Assembly: GCF_021272385.1 (NCBI RefSeq)
Contig: NZ_JAJSDZ010000005.1
Location: 496,001 to 560,000 of the forward strand
Direction: 5' to 3'
Source: Vibrio salinus
GTDB taxonomy: Bacteria > Pseudomonadota > Gammaproteobacteria > Enterobacterales > Vibrionaceae
Length of the DNA stretch: 64,000 bases
Part shown: positions 49,375-58,502 of the stretch, piece after piece
Position numbering within the stretch: the first letter of the stretch is position 1
Layout of the letters: each line of letters opens with the position of its first letter
The notes under the pieces: model-generated
Databases searched by the model: none
Seen by the model: only the letters and a program-made list of their open reading frames with translations
Told to the model about the DNA's origin: nothing
Program-made: the position numbers and the translations under genes

Positions 49375-50142
49375 ATGAATATTGGGTTAATAATTGCGTT
49401 AATAGCCATACTCCTTGTTTTAGTACTGGGCTACAATATAATGCTGCAGTCTAAAGCAAAATCAGACGCAGCAAAAAAACAAGAAATCGCCAAATATGTT
49501 GCTATCATTGATGCAACAGAAGACCTAATCGGAAATGCTCATCATATTCCGTTTAGCAAAAGTCTGTTAGTCTGCTTAAATACCCGAATACTTGACGCAT
49601 TACAAAATATGTATTCTCTTGACCCCAAAAATAAATCTCTGACCCAACGAATTGAAGATGTGTCCAATCAGGTTGCCTCTCTAAAAAAAGCGAGCGACAA
49701 CGAAAGCACAACGTTCAAGTCACCGACCAATGATAAACAAGCGATTGTGATGCTAAAATTGGTCAAGCGACTCAGAGATACCATCAGAAGCGAACACAAC
49801 AAAGGCCGCTTTGAGACCCAGAGTTATGTTGCCGAAAATGCCCGACTGGAAGGTATTCAGATTCGGATTAACATAGAGAATGTCATTAAACGTGCTAACG
49901 AATCTATCAGTAAAGGACAACCGGGAACGGCAATTCAGCTACTAAAAAGAGGCATCGAAGTGTTAAGCAGTAAAAACGACGCTTATTCAAATCAGGCTCG
50001 GGGGAAACTCCAAGAAATGTTCGATGACCTAGAGAAGAAAAGACAAGCGAAAGCTGAAGGCGATCAAAAAGAGCACATTAAAGCCGAAAATGAAAGGGAC
50101 AGCGATATGGAAGCGCTCTTTGGCGAGAAGAAAAAATGGTAA
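49375..50142 (+). CDS. Conserved hypothetical membrane-anchored coiled-coil protein
   Basis: A 255-residue protein I do not recognise by function. It has one N-terminal membrane span (NIGLIIALIAILLVLVLGYN), then a charged helical cytoplasmic part with repeated-helix character (NVIKRANESISKGQPGTAIQLLKRG resembles a TPR-like hairpin). A highly charged C-terminal tail ends EALFGEKKKW. No catalytic motif is visible. It is divergent from cysB and converges on pyrF across a terminator. Confidence 0.8.
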   Translation: MNIGLIIALIAILLVLVLGYNIMLQSKAKSDAAKKQEIAKYVAIIDATEDLIGNAHHIPFSKSLLVCLNTRILDALQNMYSLDPKNKSLTQRIEDVSNQVASLKKASDNESTTFKSPTNDKQAIVMLKLVKRLRDTIRSEHNKGRFETQSYVAENARLEGIQIRINIENVIKRANESISKGQPGTAIQLLKRGIEVLSSKNDAYSNQARGKLQEMFDDLEKKRQAKAEGDQKEHIKAENERDSDMEALFGEKKKW

Positions 50143-50157
50143 ATTGCTGTTAGGATT

Positions 50158-50190
50158 AAGTAACCGCATCTGAAAATGCGGTTACTTTAT
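50158..50190. terminator. Bidirectional terminator before pyrF
   Basis: A perfect 12-bp stem (50158-50169 with 50176-50187) around a six-base loop, followed by TTATT, between converging genes. Confidence 0.85.
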
Positions 50191-50888
50191 TAATCTTGCA
50201 GAGACTGATTAATACGTTTAAGTACTGCTTCAGGGTCCGAAGCCTGAGTAATTGGACGACCTATAACTAAATAATCAGCACCAGCCTTTACGGCTTCAAT
50301 TGGCGTCATAATCCTCCTCTGATCCCCTGCATCTGAACCTGCCGGGCGAATCCCTGGAGTAATGAGTTTGAATTCTTTGCCCAACATTTCTTTTAATATT
50401 GTTGCCTCCTGAGCAGAACACACCACGCCATCCAACCCGGAATCTTTTGTCAGAGAAGCCAATTTTTTCACCTGATTTTGGGGTTCATCATCAATACCAA
50501 TACCTGATAAATCCGTTTTTTCCATACTGGTTAAAACTGTCACACCAATTAAGACTGGTTTACTATCACCATAAGGCTCAAGGATTTCTCTCGCAGCCTG
50601 CATCATACGTGAGCCGCCACTGGCGTGCACATTCACCATCCAGACGCCAAGCTCTGCAGCAGCTTTTACCGCTTTAGCGCATGTATTTGGAATGTCATGA
50701 AACTTAAGATCCAGAAATACTTCAAACCCCCGATGATGAAGAGAACGGACAAATTCAGGACCAAACAGAGTAAACATCTCTTTTCCAACTTTCAAACGGC
50801 ATGAGGATGGCTCGATACGATCAACAAATGCCAATGCTTCTTCCTGATTATCGTAGTCCAGCGCAACGATCACTTTTGGGTCGTTCAT
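50190..50888 (-). CDS. pyrF: Orotidine 5'-phosphate decarboxylase
   Basis: Last step of UMP synthesis: decarboxylates OMP. It is 232 residues with the catalytic DxKxxD signature in [13 protein letters not shown] and the phosphate-binding [16 protein letters not shown] loop near the C-terminus. It lies 54 bases after lapB, as in enterobacteria. Confidence 0.97.
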   Translation of the reverse strand: MNDPKVIVALDYDNQEEALAFVDRIEPSSCRLKVGKEMFTLFGPEFVRSLHHRGFEVFLDLKFHDIPNTCAKAVKAAAELGVWMVNVHASGGSRMMQAAREILEPYGDSKPVLIGVTVLTSMEKTDLSGIGIDDEPQNQVKKLASLTKDSGLDGVVCSAQEATILKEMLGKEFKLITPGIRPAGSDAGDQRRIMTPIEAVKAGADYLVIGRPITQASDPEAVLKRINQSLQD

Positions 50889-50942
50889 TATTACTCCTGA
50901 TAAATCCCAAATTTTTAATAAACTAATAATTTTCTGTCATTA

Positions 50943-52112
50943 TTATTCGCCATCAAGCCCTCTGATGGGTTTAATCGTTCCCCACCCTTTACAGGAAGGA
51001 CAATGCCAATAAAGCGAATGAGTAGAAAAACCACACTGCCTGCAACGATAGTGAGGTTTTACTTTTAACTGTTCACCAACCAAAACCTGAAGGGCGGTTA
51101 AACTTTCCTTTGCCTGCCCGTCTTCTGCTTCTGATAAGTGATAATCCATTAACCGATAAAAGCCTTTCATTGTTGGGTTTTTTATCAGCTGCCGGGTCAT
51201 AAGCTCCAAAGCTTCTCCTGTATTTTCATGCTTTGCAACCATATTGGAAAGCATCAACTCGGCGGTAGCACCCGCTTTGTGCTGAATGCATTCTCTTAAA
51301 AAATCGACCAGTTCCTGCTCCTGTCCCAGATGATAGTAACAATCGGCCAACGTCGGCAGAACTTCTGATATAAAATCAACATCCTGTTGTAAAACGGCTG
51401 TCAAATATTTGATTGTTTGCTTATAGTCCGATTTTTCCAAATACAGTTTACCTAACTCAATACTTGCCCTGACACAGGCATTGTCTTCAGACAGTGCTTT
51501 CTTATACAAATTAATTGCGCGACTTTCTTCCCTAACAGAATTAGCATCGGCAGCCAGTTCACAGTAGAAATGAGCGATAGTAGAACGCATTTTTTTCTTG
51601 CCCAGACGAACCAAAGACTGAGCACATTCGATGGCTTTTGTCCATTCTCTGGTTTGCTGGTAAATAATAACAAGTTGCGTTAAGGCAGATTCTCTTAAGT
51701 CAGGCTCATCCATCAGTTGTTCAAAAATTTTTTCGGCCCGATCCAGAAAACCGGCAACCATATAATCTTTCGCTAACTGCTGCAGAGCTAAGCATTTTTG
51801 TTCTACGCTCTGACCTGTCCGGGATATAAGGTTTTGGTGAATCCGAATGGCCCGATCAACTTCGCCACGGGAACGAAACAGATTCCCCAAAGCAAGATGA
51901 GTATCAATGGTTTCGTTATCGACCTGGAGTAACTCAATGAAATGGTCAACAGCCTTATCAGATTGATCCGAAAGCAGCATATTTAAACCAGCCACGTATT
52001 GACGCGACAGTTGATGAGACTGCTTTTGTTTATCCTGTTGTGCACTTCTGTTCCCCATGTACCAACCATATGCGGCTGCAATAGGTAACAACAGGAATAA
52101 AATTTCTAACAT
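50943..52112 (-). CDS. lapB: Lipopolysaccharide assembly protein LapB (YciM)
   Basis: Inner-membrane TPR protein of 389 residues that directs FtsH to degrade LpxC and so balances LPS synthesis. It has a single N-terminal span (residues 1-18), many tetratricopeptide repeats facing the cytoplasm, and a C-terminal rubredoxin-like metal site in the last 35 residues (CRQCGFSTHSLYWHCPSC, two CxxC pairs). It follows lapA by 36 bases. Confidence 0.95.
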   Translation of the reverse strand: MLEILFLLLPIAAAYGWYMGNRSAQQDKQKQSHQLSRQYVAGLNMLLSDQSDKAVDHFIELLQVDNETIDTHLALGNLFRSRGEVDRAIRIHQNLISRTGQSVEQKCLALQQLAKDYMVAGFLDRAEKIFEQLMDEPDLRESALTQLVIIYQQTREWTKAIECAQSLVRLGKKKMRSTIAHFYCELAADANSVREESRAINLYKKALSEDNACVRASIELGKLYLEKSDYKQTIKYLTAVLQQDVDFISEVLPTLADCYYHLGQEQELVDFLRECIQHKAGATAELMLSNMVAKHENTGEALELMTRQLIKNPTMKGFYRLMDYHLSEAEDGQAKESLTALQVLVGEQLKVKPHYRCRQCGFSTHSLYWHCPSCKGWGTIKPIRGLDGE

Positions 52113-52148
52113 TAACTAATTGACCTAGTAGACGACTGACTCTTCTAT

Positions 52149-52415
52149 TTATGCTTTAGCAACGGTAGTACTTTCATATTGCTTTAGTTTTTTTGTCAAA
52201 CGGCGAGCTTTAAGATTCGCTTTTATGTGCAAACTACCAAAGATAAGCCACGATATAACAAATCCTAAAACAAACACGCTTCCTAATAACCAAGCCAGAT
52301 GAAACTCACCCTTTGCTATTAGATAATTAAATTCAACAGACACCTGGTTTTGGGCTCCAAGTGCTAAAGCGATAACGAATAAAATCAATAGGAGAATAAT
52401 TTTTATTGCTTTCAT
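52149..52415 (-). CDS. lapA: Lipopolysaccharide assembly protein LapA (YciS, DUF1049)
   Basis: An 88-residue membrane protein with two spans (about 4-20 and 41-62). The segment FNYLIAKGEFHLAWLLGSVF between and into the second span is typical of DUF1049. It partners LapB in LPS assembly control. It ends with a charged cytoplasmic tail. Confidence 0.92.
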   Translation of the reverse strand: MKAIKIILLLILFVIALALGAQNQVSVEFNYLIAKGEFHLAWLLGSVFVLGFVISWLIFGSLHIKANLKARRLTKKLKQYESTTVAKA

Positions 52416-52504
52416 GTGTAGAAAACCCTTGTAGTTATTGGCTCCATTGATTATGCAGTAAAATAACGTTCGAAACCATGCTTAAAATTAAATAATGTAT
52501 AGCT

Positions 52505-52541
52505 AAAAAGGCGGCAATCAAATTAGATTAGCCGCCTTTTT
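52505..52541 (-). terminator. Terminator of ihfB
   Basis: AAAAAGGCGGC (52505-52515) pairs perfectly with GCCGCCTTTTT (52531-52541). On the minus strand a T-run follows the stem. Confidence 0.9.
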
Positions 52542-52557
52542 AAAAACCAATAAGACA

Positions 52558-52842
52558 TTAAATTTCGCTATTTACACGTTCCCGTAATTCTTTTCCAGGT
52601 TTAAAATGAGGAACATACTTACCTTCAAGCTCCACCTTTTCACCTGTTTTTGGGTTACGTCCAACACGAGGCTCACGAAAATGCAAAGAGAAACTACCAA
52701 AACCACGAATCTCTATTCTGTCTCCACTTTCTAAAGAAGAAGCCATATGTTCAAGAATATCTTTCACTGCATCTTCGATCTCTTTTGCTGACAGATGAGT
52801 CTGCTCAGCACACAATCTCTCGATTAGTTCGGATTTAGTCAT
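52558..52842 (-). CDS. ihfB: Integration host factor subunit beta
   Basis: A 94-residue DNA-bending protein, partner of IhfA. It shows [20 protein letters not shown] and [20 protein letters not shown], with [25 protein letters not shown] forming the DNA-inserting arm. It follows rpsA as in E. coli. Confidence 0.97.
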   Translation of the reverse strand: MTKSELIERLCAEQTHLSAKEIEDAVKDILEHMASSLESGDRIEIRGFGSFSLHFREPRVGRNPKTGEKVELEGKYVPHFKPGKELRERVNSEI

Positions 52843-52881
52843 AGTTTCCCTCTCATCAATTAAAATATCGATATTGGTATC

Positions 52882-52915
52882 TCCGCGAAAAAAAAGGAGC
52901 CTGACGGCTCCCTTT
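52882..52915 (-). terminator. Terminator of rpsA
   Basis: On the minus strand GGAGCC, a four-base loop and GGCTCC are followed by nine T residues (plus-strand A-run from about 52887). ihfB then needs its own promoter or readthrough. Confidence 0.8.
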
Positions 52916-52928
52916 CCAGCGATTGTAA

Positions 52929-54599
52929 TTACTCGCCTTTAGCAGCCTTGAATGCATCAGCCATAGCATTACCGAACGCGCCTTCATCTTGCTTGTTCAG
53001 CGAAGCCATTGCTTCTTGCTCTTCAGCTTCATCCTTAGCTTTAATTGATAGGTTGATTACGCGATTCTTACGGTCAACACCAGTAAATTTCGCTTCAACT
53101 TTATCACCTTCACTCAGGATCAGAGATGCGTCTTCAACACGGTCACGAGATACTTCAGATGCACGAATGTAACCTTCAACACCATCTACTAGTTCAATTG
53201 TAGCACCTTTCGCATCAACTGCAGTAACAGTACCGTTAACTAGAGCACCTTTTTTGTTATCAGCAACATATGCATTGAATGGGTCGTTTTCCATTTGCTT
53301 AACGCCAAGAGAAATACGCTCACGCTCTGCATCAACAGCAAGAACAACAGCAGAGATTTCGTCGCCTTTCTTGTATTCACGAACCGCTTCTTCTCCAGGT
53401 ACATTCCAAGAGATATCAGATAAGTGAACAAGACCGTCGATTCCACCTTCAAGGCCGATGAAGATACCGAAGTCAGTAATAGACTTGATCTTACCTGTTA
53501 CTTTATCGCCTTTCGCTTGCGCTTCAGCGAATTCTTGCCATGGGTTAGCTTTACACTGTTTCAGACCCAGAGAAATACGACGACGTTCTTCGTCAATATC
53601 AAGAACCATAACCTCAACTTCGTCGCCAACATTAACAACTTTAGATGGGTGGATGTTCTTGTTAGTCCAATCCATTTCTGAAACGTGAACAAGACCTTCA
53701 ACACCTTCTTCGATTTCAACGAAGCAGCCGTAGTCAGTCAGGTTAGTTACACGACCTGTTAGTTTGTGACCTTCAGGGTAACGTTTAGCAATAGCTACCC
53801 ATGGATCTTCACCCAACTGTTTCAGACCCAGAGATACACGAGTACGCTCACGGTCGAATTTAAGAACTTTAACCAGGATTTCATCACCAACGTTAACGAT
53901 CTCAGATGGATGTTTAACACGTTTCCAAGCCATATCAGGGATGTGCAGAAGACCATCAACACCACCAAGATCAACGAACGCACCATAATCAGTAAGGTTC
54001 TTAACGATACCTTTAACTTCAGTACCTTCTTGTAGTGTTTCAAGAAGCTCATCACGTTCAACACTGTTTTCAGACTCGATAACTGCACGACGAGAAACAA
54101 CAACGTTGTTACGTTTTTGGTCTAGCTTGATAACTTTGAACTCTAGCTCTTTGTTTTCCAGATGAGCTGTATCACGGATAGGACGTACGTCTACCAGAGA
54201 ACCAGGAAGGAATGCACGGATACCGTTTAGTTCAACAGTGAAACCGCCTTTAACTTTACCATTGATGATACCAACAACAGTTTCAGCTTCCTCGTATGCT
54301 TTCTCAAGAACGATCCAAGCTTCGTGACGTTTTGCTTTCTCACGAGAAAGCTGAGTTTCACCAAAACCGTCTTCTACTGCGTCTAACGCTACGTCTACTT
54401 CAGAACCAACTTCAACTTCAAGTTCGCCTGCAGCGTTCTTGAACTGCTCAGCAGGGATTGCAGATTCAGATTTTAGACCAGCGTCAACAAGAACAAAGCC
54501 GTTCTCGATTGCAACTACAGTACCTTTAACAATAGTACCAGCCTGGAATTCAGTCTCATTTAGAAACTCTTCAAAGAGTTGAGCAAAAGATTCAGTCAT
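52929..54599 (-). CDS. rpsA: 30S ribosomal protein S1
   Basis: RNA-binding ribosomal protein of 556 residues with six S1 repeats. The four C-terminal ones are easily seen (for example [50 protein letters not shown] and [26 protein letters not shown]). It unfolds structured leaders for translation initiation. Codon use is strongly biased, as for a highly expressed gene. The 107-bp spacer to cmk should hold its promoter and autoregulatory leader. Confidence 0.98.
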   Translation of the reverse strand: MTESFAQLFEEFLNETEFQAGTIVKGTVVAIENGFVLVDAGLKSESAIPAEQFKNAAGELEVEVGSEVDVALDAVEDGFGETQLSREKAKRHEAWIVLEKAYEEAETVVGIINGKVKGGFTVELNGIRAFLPGSLVDVRPIRDTAHLENKELEFKVIKLDQKRNNVVVSRRAVIESENSVERDELLETLQEGTEVKGIVKNLTDYGAFVDLGGVDGLLHIPDMAWKRVKHPSEIVNVGDEILVKVLKFDRERTRVSLGLKQLGEDPWVAIAKRYPEGHKLTGRVTNLTDYGCFVEIEEGVEGLVHVSEMDWTNKNIHPSKVVNVGDEVEVMVLDIDEERRRISLGLKQCKANPWQEFAEAQAKGDKVTGKIKSITDFGIFIGLEGGIDGLVHLSDISWNVPGEEAVREYKKGDEISAVVLAVDAERERISLGVKQMENDPFNAYVADNKKGALVNGTVTAVDAKGATIELVDGVEGYIRASEVSRDRVEDASLILSEGDKVEAKFTGVDRKNRVINLSIKAKDEAEEQEAMASLNKQDEGAFGNAMADAFKAAKGE

Positions 54600-54706
54600 T
54601 TAATTAATCTTCACAATATATATAAACAACCACGGGCATCCTACCACGTGGGGTTATGAATTTCGCCAGCCATCATCCTTGCGGCTAACGCTCCAAACTT
54701 ACAGGT

Positions 54707-55390
54707 TCACTTACCGGCAAGCCTTGATTTCGTATATTTTAGCGCACTTTCAAGAACTTCGTCGATTGATAGATGTGTCGAATCTAAGACAAGCGCATCT
54801 TGAGCTGGTCTTAGCGGCGCCACAGGACGATTTCGGTCCCGATCATCTCGTTCTTGTATTTCGCTTAAAAGGTCGTCAAAGGTAACATCTAACCCTTTAT
54901 TTTGCAACTGTTTGAGACGACGGATTGCCCTTTCTTCAGCACTGGCATCCAGAAAAATTTTTACCTGAGCTTCAGGGAAAACAACCGTTCCCATATCCCG
55001 TCCATCTGCGACCAGTCCTTTTTCTTTGGCAAAGGAACGTTGACGGCGTAGCAACGCTTCTCTCACTCTTGGAAGCGCAGCAACTTTTGACGCGGCCATT
55101 CCCGTTTTTTCTTTTCTTAGTTCCAGTGAAACGTCTTCACCTTCTAAGATAACTCTGACCAACTCACCTTCTGCGATAAATTCGACATCCAAATGTGTTG
55201 CCAATGGAACCAAAGCATCTTCAGATTCAATATCGACACCATGATGTAATGCCGCTAATGCTAAAACCCGATAAAGCGCACCAGAATCAAGCAACTGGAA
55301 ATCCAGTTGCTTAGCTAATAACATACAAAGGGTACCTTTACCGGCACCACTAGGTCCATCTACTGTAACAACAGGTGTACTCGAGGACAT
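54707..55390 (-). CDS. cmk: Cytidylate kinase
   Basis: Phosphorylates CMP and dCMP, 227 residues. The P-loop is [12 protein letters not shown] (about residues 10-21), and [11 protein letters not shown] and [13 protein letters not shown] bind nucleotide. I use the ATG at 55390 with GGAG seven bases upstream, not the GTG at 55402. It is located before rpsA as in most gammaproteobacteria. Confidence 0.96.
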   Translation of the reverse strand: MSSSTPVVTVDGPSGAGKGTLCMLLAKQLDFQLLDSGALYRVLALAALHHGVDIESEDALVPLATHLDVEFIAEGELVRVILEGEDVSLELRKEKTGMAASKVAALPRVREALLRRQRSFAKEKGLVADGRDMGTVVFPEAQVKIFLDASAEERAIRRLKQLQNKGLDVTFDDLLSEIQERDDRDRNRPVAPLRPAQDALVLDSTHLSIDEVLESALKYTKSRLAGK

Positions 55391-55582
55391 TTCTCGCTCC
55401 ACTTTTTGATTTTTCGAAAATCATTTCCGACAAGATTCAACGCTGAATTATAATCGCATAAGGACAATTGAACCACTTGATATTAAGCGAAGGGGGAATT
55501 TAAGACAGGGTAATAACAGAAATTGAACATCACGCTCAATTTCTGCAAAAATAAATGAGATCAGACTGTTATCACTGATCTT

Positions 55583-55903
55583 TTACAATAAAATCCGGCC
55601 CTTATTCTTTTCTAATATCGCTTTACCAATCCCTTTCACCTTTGTTAGCTCTTCAGCAGATGAAAAAGCACCATTTATATTTCTATAATCAACTATAGCT
55701 TTGGCTTTTGCCTGACCGATACCTTTTAACTTATCGGACATTTCTTCTGCACTCGCCTTATTAATATTGACACTTTCAATACTTTTCTGAACAGACTCTG
55801 ATTTAGAAATGGATTCACTTTTTACCGGTGATTCAGTCGCCTGGACCGACACCGCTGTGAATAGTGAGAAAAGAACCATTACAATCAATTTTTTCAAAGA
55901 CAT
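55583..55903 (-). CDS. comEA: ComEA-like helix-hairpin-helix DNA-binding protein
   Basis: A 106-residue exported protein with a signal peptide (KKLIVMVLFSLFTAVSVQA) and a low-complexity Ser/Glu/Lys linker. A C-terminal double helix-hairpin-helix follows (VNINKASAEEMSDKLKGIGQ... LTKVKGIGKAILEKNKGRI). In vibrios ComEA pulls incoming double-stranded DNA into the periplasm during transformation. It pairs functionally with comEC earlier in the window. Confidence 0.88.
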   Translation of the reverse strand: MSLKKLIVMVLFSLFTAVSVQATESPVKSESISKSESVQKSIESVNINKASAEEMSDKLKGIGQAKAKAIVDYRNINGAFSSAEELTKVKGIGKAILEKNKGRILL

Positions 55904-56036
55904 GAAATACCTCCTATAACAATTGGACAGAGGTATTAAACAGGATCGAAGCTAAAAAAAACTAATGTGATACAGAAAAGACAACGGACCGTAAAAACGG
56001 CCCGCAGGAATAAACAGTACTATTTCAGAAAACTGC

Positions 56037-57896
56037 TTACTTTGTCGCAATATAAGACTCTATTTTAGCATTACTACGTAAAACGCTAAGAATGCCAGAT
56101 AAGTCCTGTTGCTGATTTAGTCTGTTTAGTTGAATCCTGACCTGATGAACCAGGCTTTCCTGAGGATGAGATTCAACTTTGCTCAATTCGACAATAACAA
56201 CATCGCCTTTTTGATCAGAAGTCTGACGGTATATGACTTTATTTTTCTCTGGTTTTTTCATTTCAAAAACTGCATTAGCCAGAGGTGAATTTCTATCCAC
56301 AACTTCTTTAGCACTAAAATCGAGATTATTTCCTTTGAGAACTGATGTATCTCCTTTGCTAAGTGATTTTATCACTTTCTCTGCCAGAGCTTTCGCCTGA
56401 TCCTGTGCTTTATCCTGTGCTAATTTAGTTTTCACGCTATCCTTGACGTCACCAAGTGGTAAAACCGCTTCAGGGCGAACATCGTCCACACGAACAACCA
56501 CAACATCTTCCGGTGCAACCTCAATAACAGATGAGTTCAACCCTTCACTTTTCACTTCATCGTGATTGATTGCCTCTTTCACAGAAGCCGACGATAAAAT
56601 TTTTGGCAGATTGTCCAAAGAAACGTAATCGGTATGAATCACCTTACCATGAATTTTTTCAGCGGATGGGTCAAGAGAGTCCGGACTTTCAAACGCTACC
56701 TTTTCCAGCTCATTCTGCAAAGAGTAGAACTTATCAACCGCTTTTTCCTGTTTAATACTCTCAACGACTTCGTCTTTGACCTGTGCAAACGGTTTTGCCT
56801 GGGCCTTTTTAAGCGCATCCAGTTTGATAATATGATAGCCAAAACTGGATTTCACTAAGCCTGTCATATCACCAACGTGTTTCAAACTAAACGCACCTTT
56901 CTCAAAAGCCGGGTCCATAACCCCTTTTTCGATCCAACCCAGATTACCACCTTTGCTGGCGCTGGCAGGATCCTGAGAGCGTTTTTTTGCGACATCCGCA
57001 AAGTTCGCACCATCCTGAATTTCTTTCAGTACAGCTTCTGCTGTTTTCTTATCATCACCTTTGATAAGAATATGGCTTACTTCACGCTGATCTTTTGTTG
57101 AGTACTGATCAAGATGCTGTTGATAATAATCTTTGGCAGTTTTATCGCTAACAGCAATACTATTTTTTAATTTGGCCGCAGAAAGCTCAATGTAAGACAG
57201 TTTTAACTGTTCAGGACGGGTAAAGTCCTCTTTATGCTGGTTATAAAACGTCTTAATTTCATCCTCATTCAACACCACTTTTTTCGCAAATTCGTTTACA
57301 TCCAATGTAATCGTCCTAATCGTTCTCTTCTGGGCAATTAACGCCGCCTGCGACTCAGATTCATTTTTCAATGCAAACTCACTACGCTGAACCGCTTGTA
57401 ACAGCTGATCACGCAGCAAGTTATTACGGATATAGGATGCAAAAGAGTCTGGTGTAAAACCGGCTCTCGCTAGTGCATTTTTATAAATATCTTGATCAAA
57501 CTTACCTTTTGACTGAAATTGAGGGATATCCAGTATCTCCTTGCTTACCTGAGCATCACTGACCCTCAACCCGAGAGAATTAGCATGTTGTTCTATCAGA
57601 ACGTCGTTAATCATTCGGTTTAATACAGACTGACGTAACGAAGCGACGTAACCGGGATCGGCAAGACGGTTCGAAAAATAATCTCCAAGCTGAGTTTGCA
57701 TACGATTTCTTTCATTTTGGTATGCTTGCTCAAATTCAGTTCGACTGATTTTTACCCCACCCACTTTTGCCGCTGCGTTATTACTACCACTGACTAAGTA
57801 ACTACTTACACCAGCAAACACAAACGACAGGATAATGATTCCCAAGATAATTTTTATCGCGATGCTATTAGCGCCCTCGCGTAACCGATCCATCAT
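56037..57896 (-). CDS. ppiD: Periplasmic folding chaperone PpiD
   Basis: Inner-membrane-anchored chaperone of 619 residues facing the periplasm, associated with the Sec translocon. It has one N-terminal span (about 14-35, IKIILGIIILSFVFAGVSS), a SurA-like N-terminal region and a parvulin domain near residues 265-360 (VSHILIKGDDKK... SFGYHIIKLDAL). A second, divergent domain lies behind. It starts MMDR; either methionine may be used. It lies downstream of hupB as in E. coli. Confidence 0.95.
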   Translation of the reverse strand: MMDRLREGANSIAIKIILGIIILSFVFAGVSSYLVSGSNNAAAKVGGVKISRTEFEQAYQNERNRMQTQLGDYFSNRLADPGYVASLRQSVLNRMINDVLIEQHANSLGLRVSDAQVSKEILDIPQFQSKGKFDQDIYKNALARAGFTPDSFASYIRNNLLRDQLLQAVQRSEFALKNESESQAALIAQKRTIRTITLDVNEFAKKVVLNEDEIKTFYNQHKEDFTRPEQLKLSYIELSAAKLKNSIAVSDKTAKDYYQQHLDQYSTKDQREVSHILIKGDDKKTAEAVLKEIQDGANFADVAKKRSQDPASASKGGNLGWIEKGVMDPAFEKGAFSLKHVGDMTGLVKSSFGYHIIKLDALKKAQAKPFAQVKDEVVESIKQEKAVDKFYSLQNELEKVAFESPDSLDPSAEKIHGKVIHTDYVSLDNLPKILSSASVKEAINHDEVKSEGLNSSVIEVAPEDVVVVRVDDVRPEAVLPLGDVKDSVKTKLAQDKAQDQAKALAEKVIKSLSKGDTSVLKGNNLDFSAKEVVDRNSPLANAVFEMKKPEKNKVIYRQTSDQKGDVVIVELSKVESHPQESLVHQVRIQLNRLNQQQDLSGILSVLRSNAKIESYIATK

Positions 57897-57965
57897 AATT
57901 TGACTACTCTCCGAACTGAAAGCGATATTAAAGTGATTAAGGTAAAGGATAATAACAGAAAAAAG

Positions 57966-57994
57966 AAATGCGCATCACCAAGATGCGCATTTTT
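57966..57994 (-). terminator. Terminator of hupB
   Basis: AAATGCGCATC pairs perfectly with GATGCGCATTT around a five-base loop, with T-rich sequence following on the minus strand. Confidence 0.88.
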
Positions 57995-58033
57995 TCAAAT
58001 GGTTCGATATAAATTTATCCAATTTTTAGCGAA

Positions 58034-58309
58034 TTATTGATTACATGCATCTTTCAACGCTTTACCAGCTTTGAATGCAGGTACTTTTGCTTCCGCAATT
58101 TGAATCTCTTCACCCGTTTTGGGATTACGCCCGGTACGAGCAGCTCTGGTACGTACACTAAAAGTACCGAAACCAACAAGCGCAACCTGATCATCAGCCT
58201 GAAGTGCACCACCAACAGCTTCAATAAATGCATCAAGAGCTCGGCCAGCTGAAGCTTTAGAAATATCTGCATTTTCTGCAATTTGTTCTACTAATTGTGT
58301 TTTATTCAC
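58034..58309 (-). CDS. hupB: DNA-binding protein HU-beta
   Basis: A 91-residue nucleoid protein. It shows [20 protein letters not shown] and [16 protein letters not shown], then [20 protein letters not shown] and [22 protein letters not shown] forming the DNA-binding arm. The lon-hupB-ppiD order is that of E. coli. Confidence 0.97.
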   Translation of the reverse strand: MNKTQLVEQIAENADISKASAGRALDAFIEAVGGALQADDQVALVGFGTFSVRTRAARTGRNPKTGEEIQIAEAKVPAFKAGKALKDACNQ

Positions 58310-58434
58310 TGTTATACCCCTTTGGCAACCTGTTATTATTTTTTAAGGTGCCTAATAGTTCCATTAATGTATTAAATATGAGCTCAAAGCCTGCCATAAC
58401 AAGCTTTCAACCGCAGTCGCTAAAGTTAGCGTCC

Positions 58435-58473
58435 AAAAAAAACGCTGACAAGCCTTTTTCGACTAATCAGCGT
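58435..58473 (-). terminator. Terminator of lon
   Basis: ACGCTGA (58442-58448) pairs with TCAGCGT (58467-58473) across an 18-base loop. On the minus strand eight T residues follow. The long loop makes it weaker than the other terminators here. Confidence 0.6.
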
Positions 58474-58502
58474 AAAGTTTTGGTTATTTTTGCTGTAAAT
58501 CA

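Noticed and set aside
52948..54103. Opposite-strand and shifted frames in rpsA
   Set aside because: The repetitive, codon-biased S1 gene leaves long frames open by chance; none resembles a protein family.
54630..54651. Terminator between cmk and rpsA
   Set aside because: Only a 5-bp stem with a 12-base loop; too weak to separate from chance, and it may be part of the rpsA leader.
55988..56003. Terminator after ppiD (GGGCCGT...ACGGTCC)
   Set aside because: The stem is short and imperfect and no continuous T-run follows; not called.
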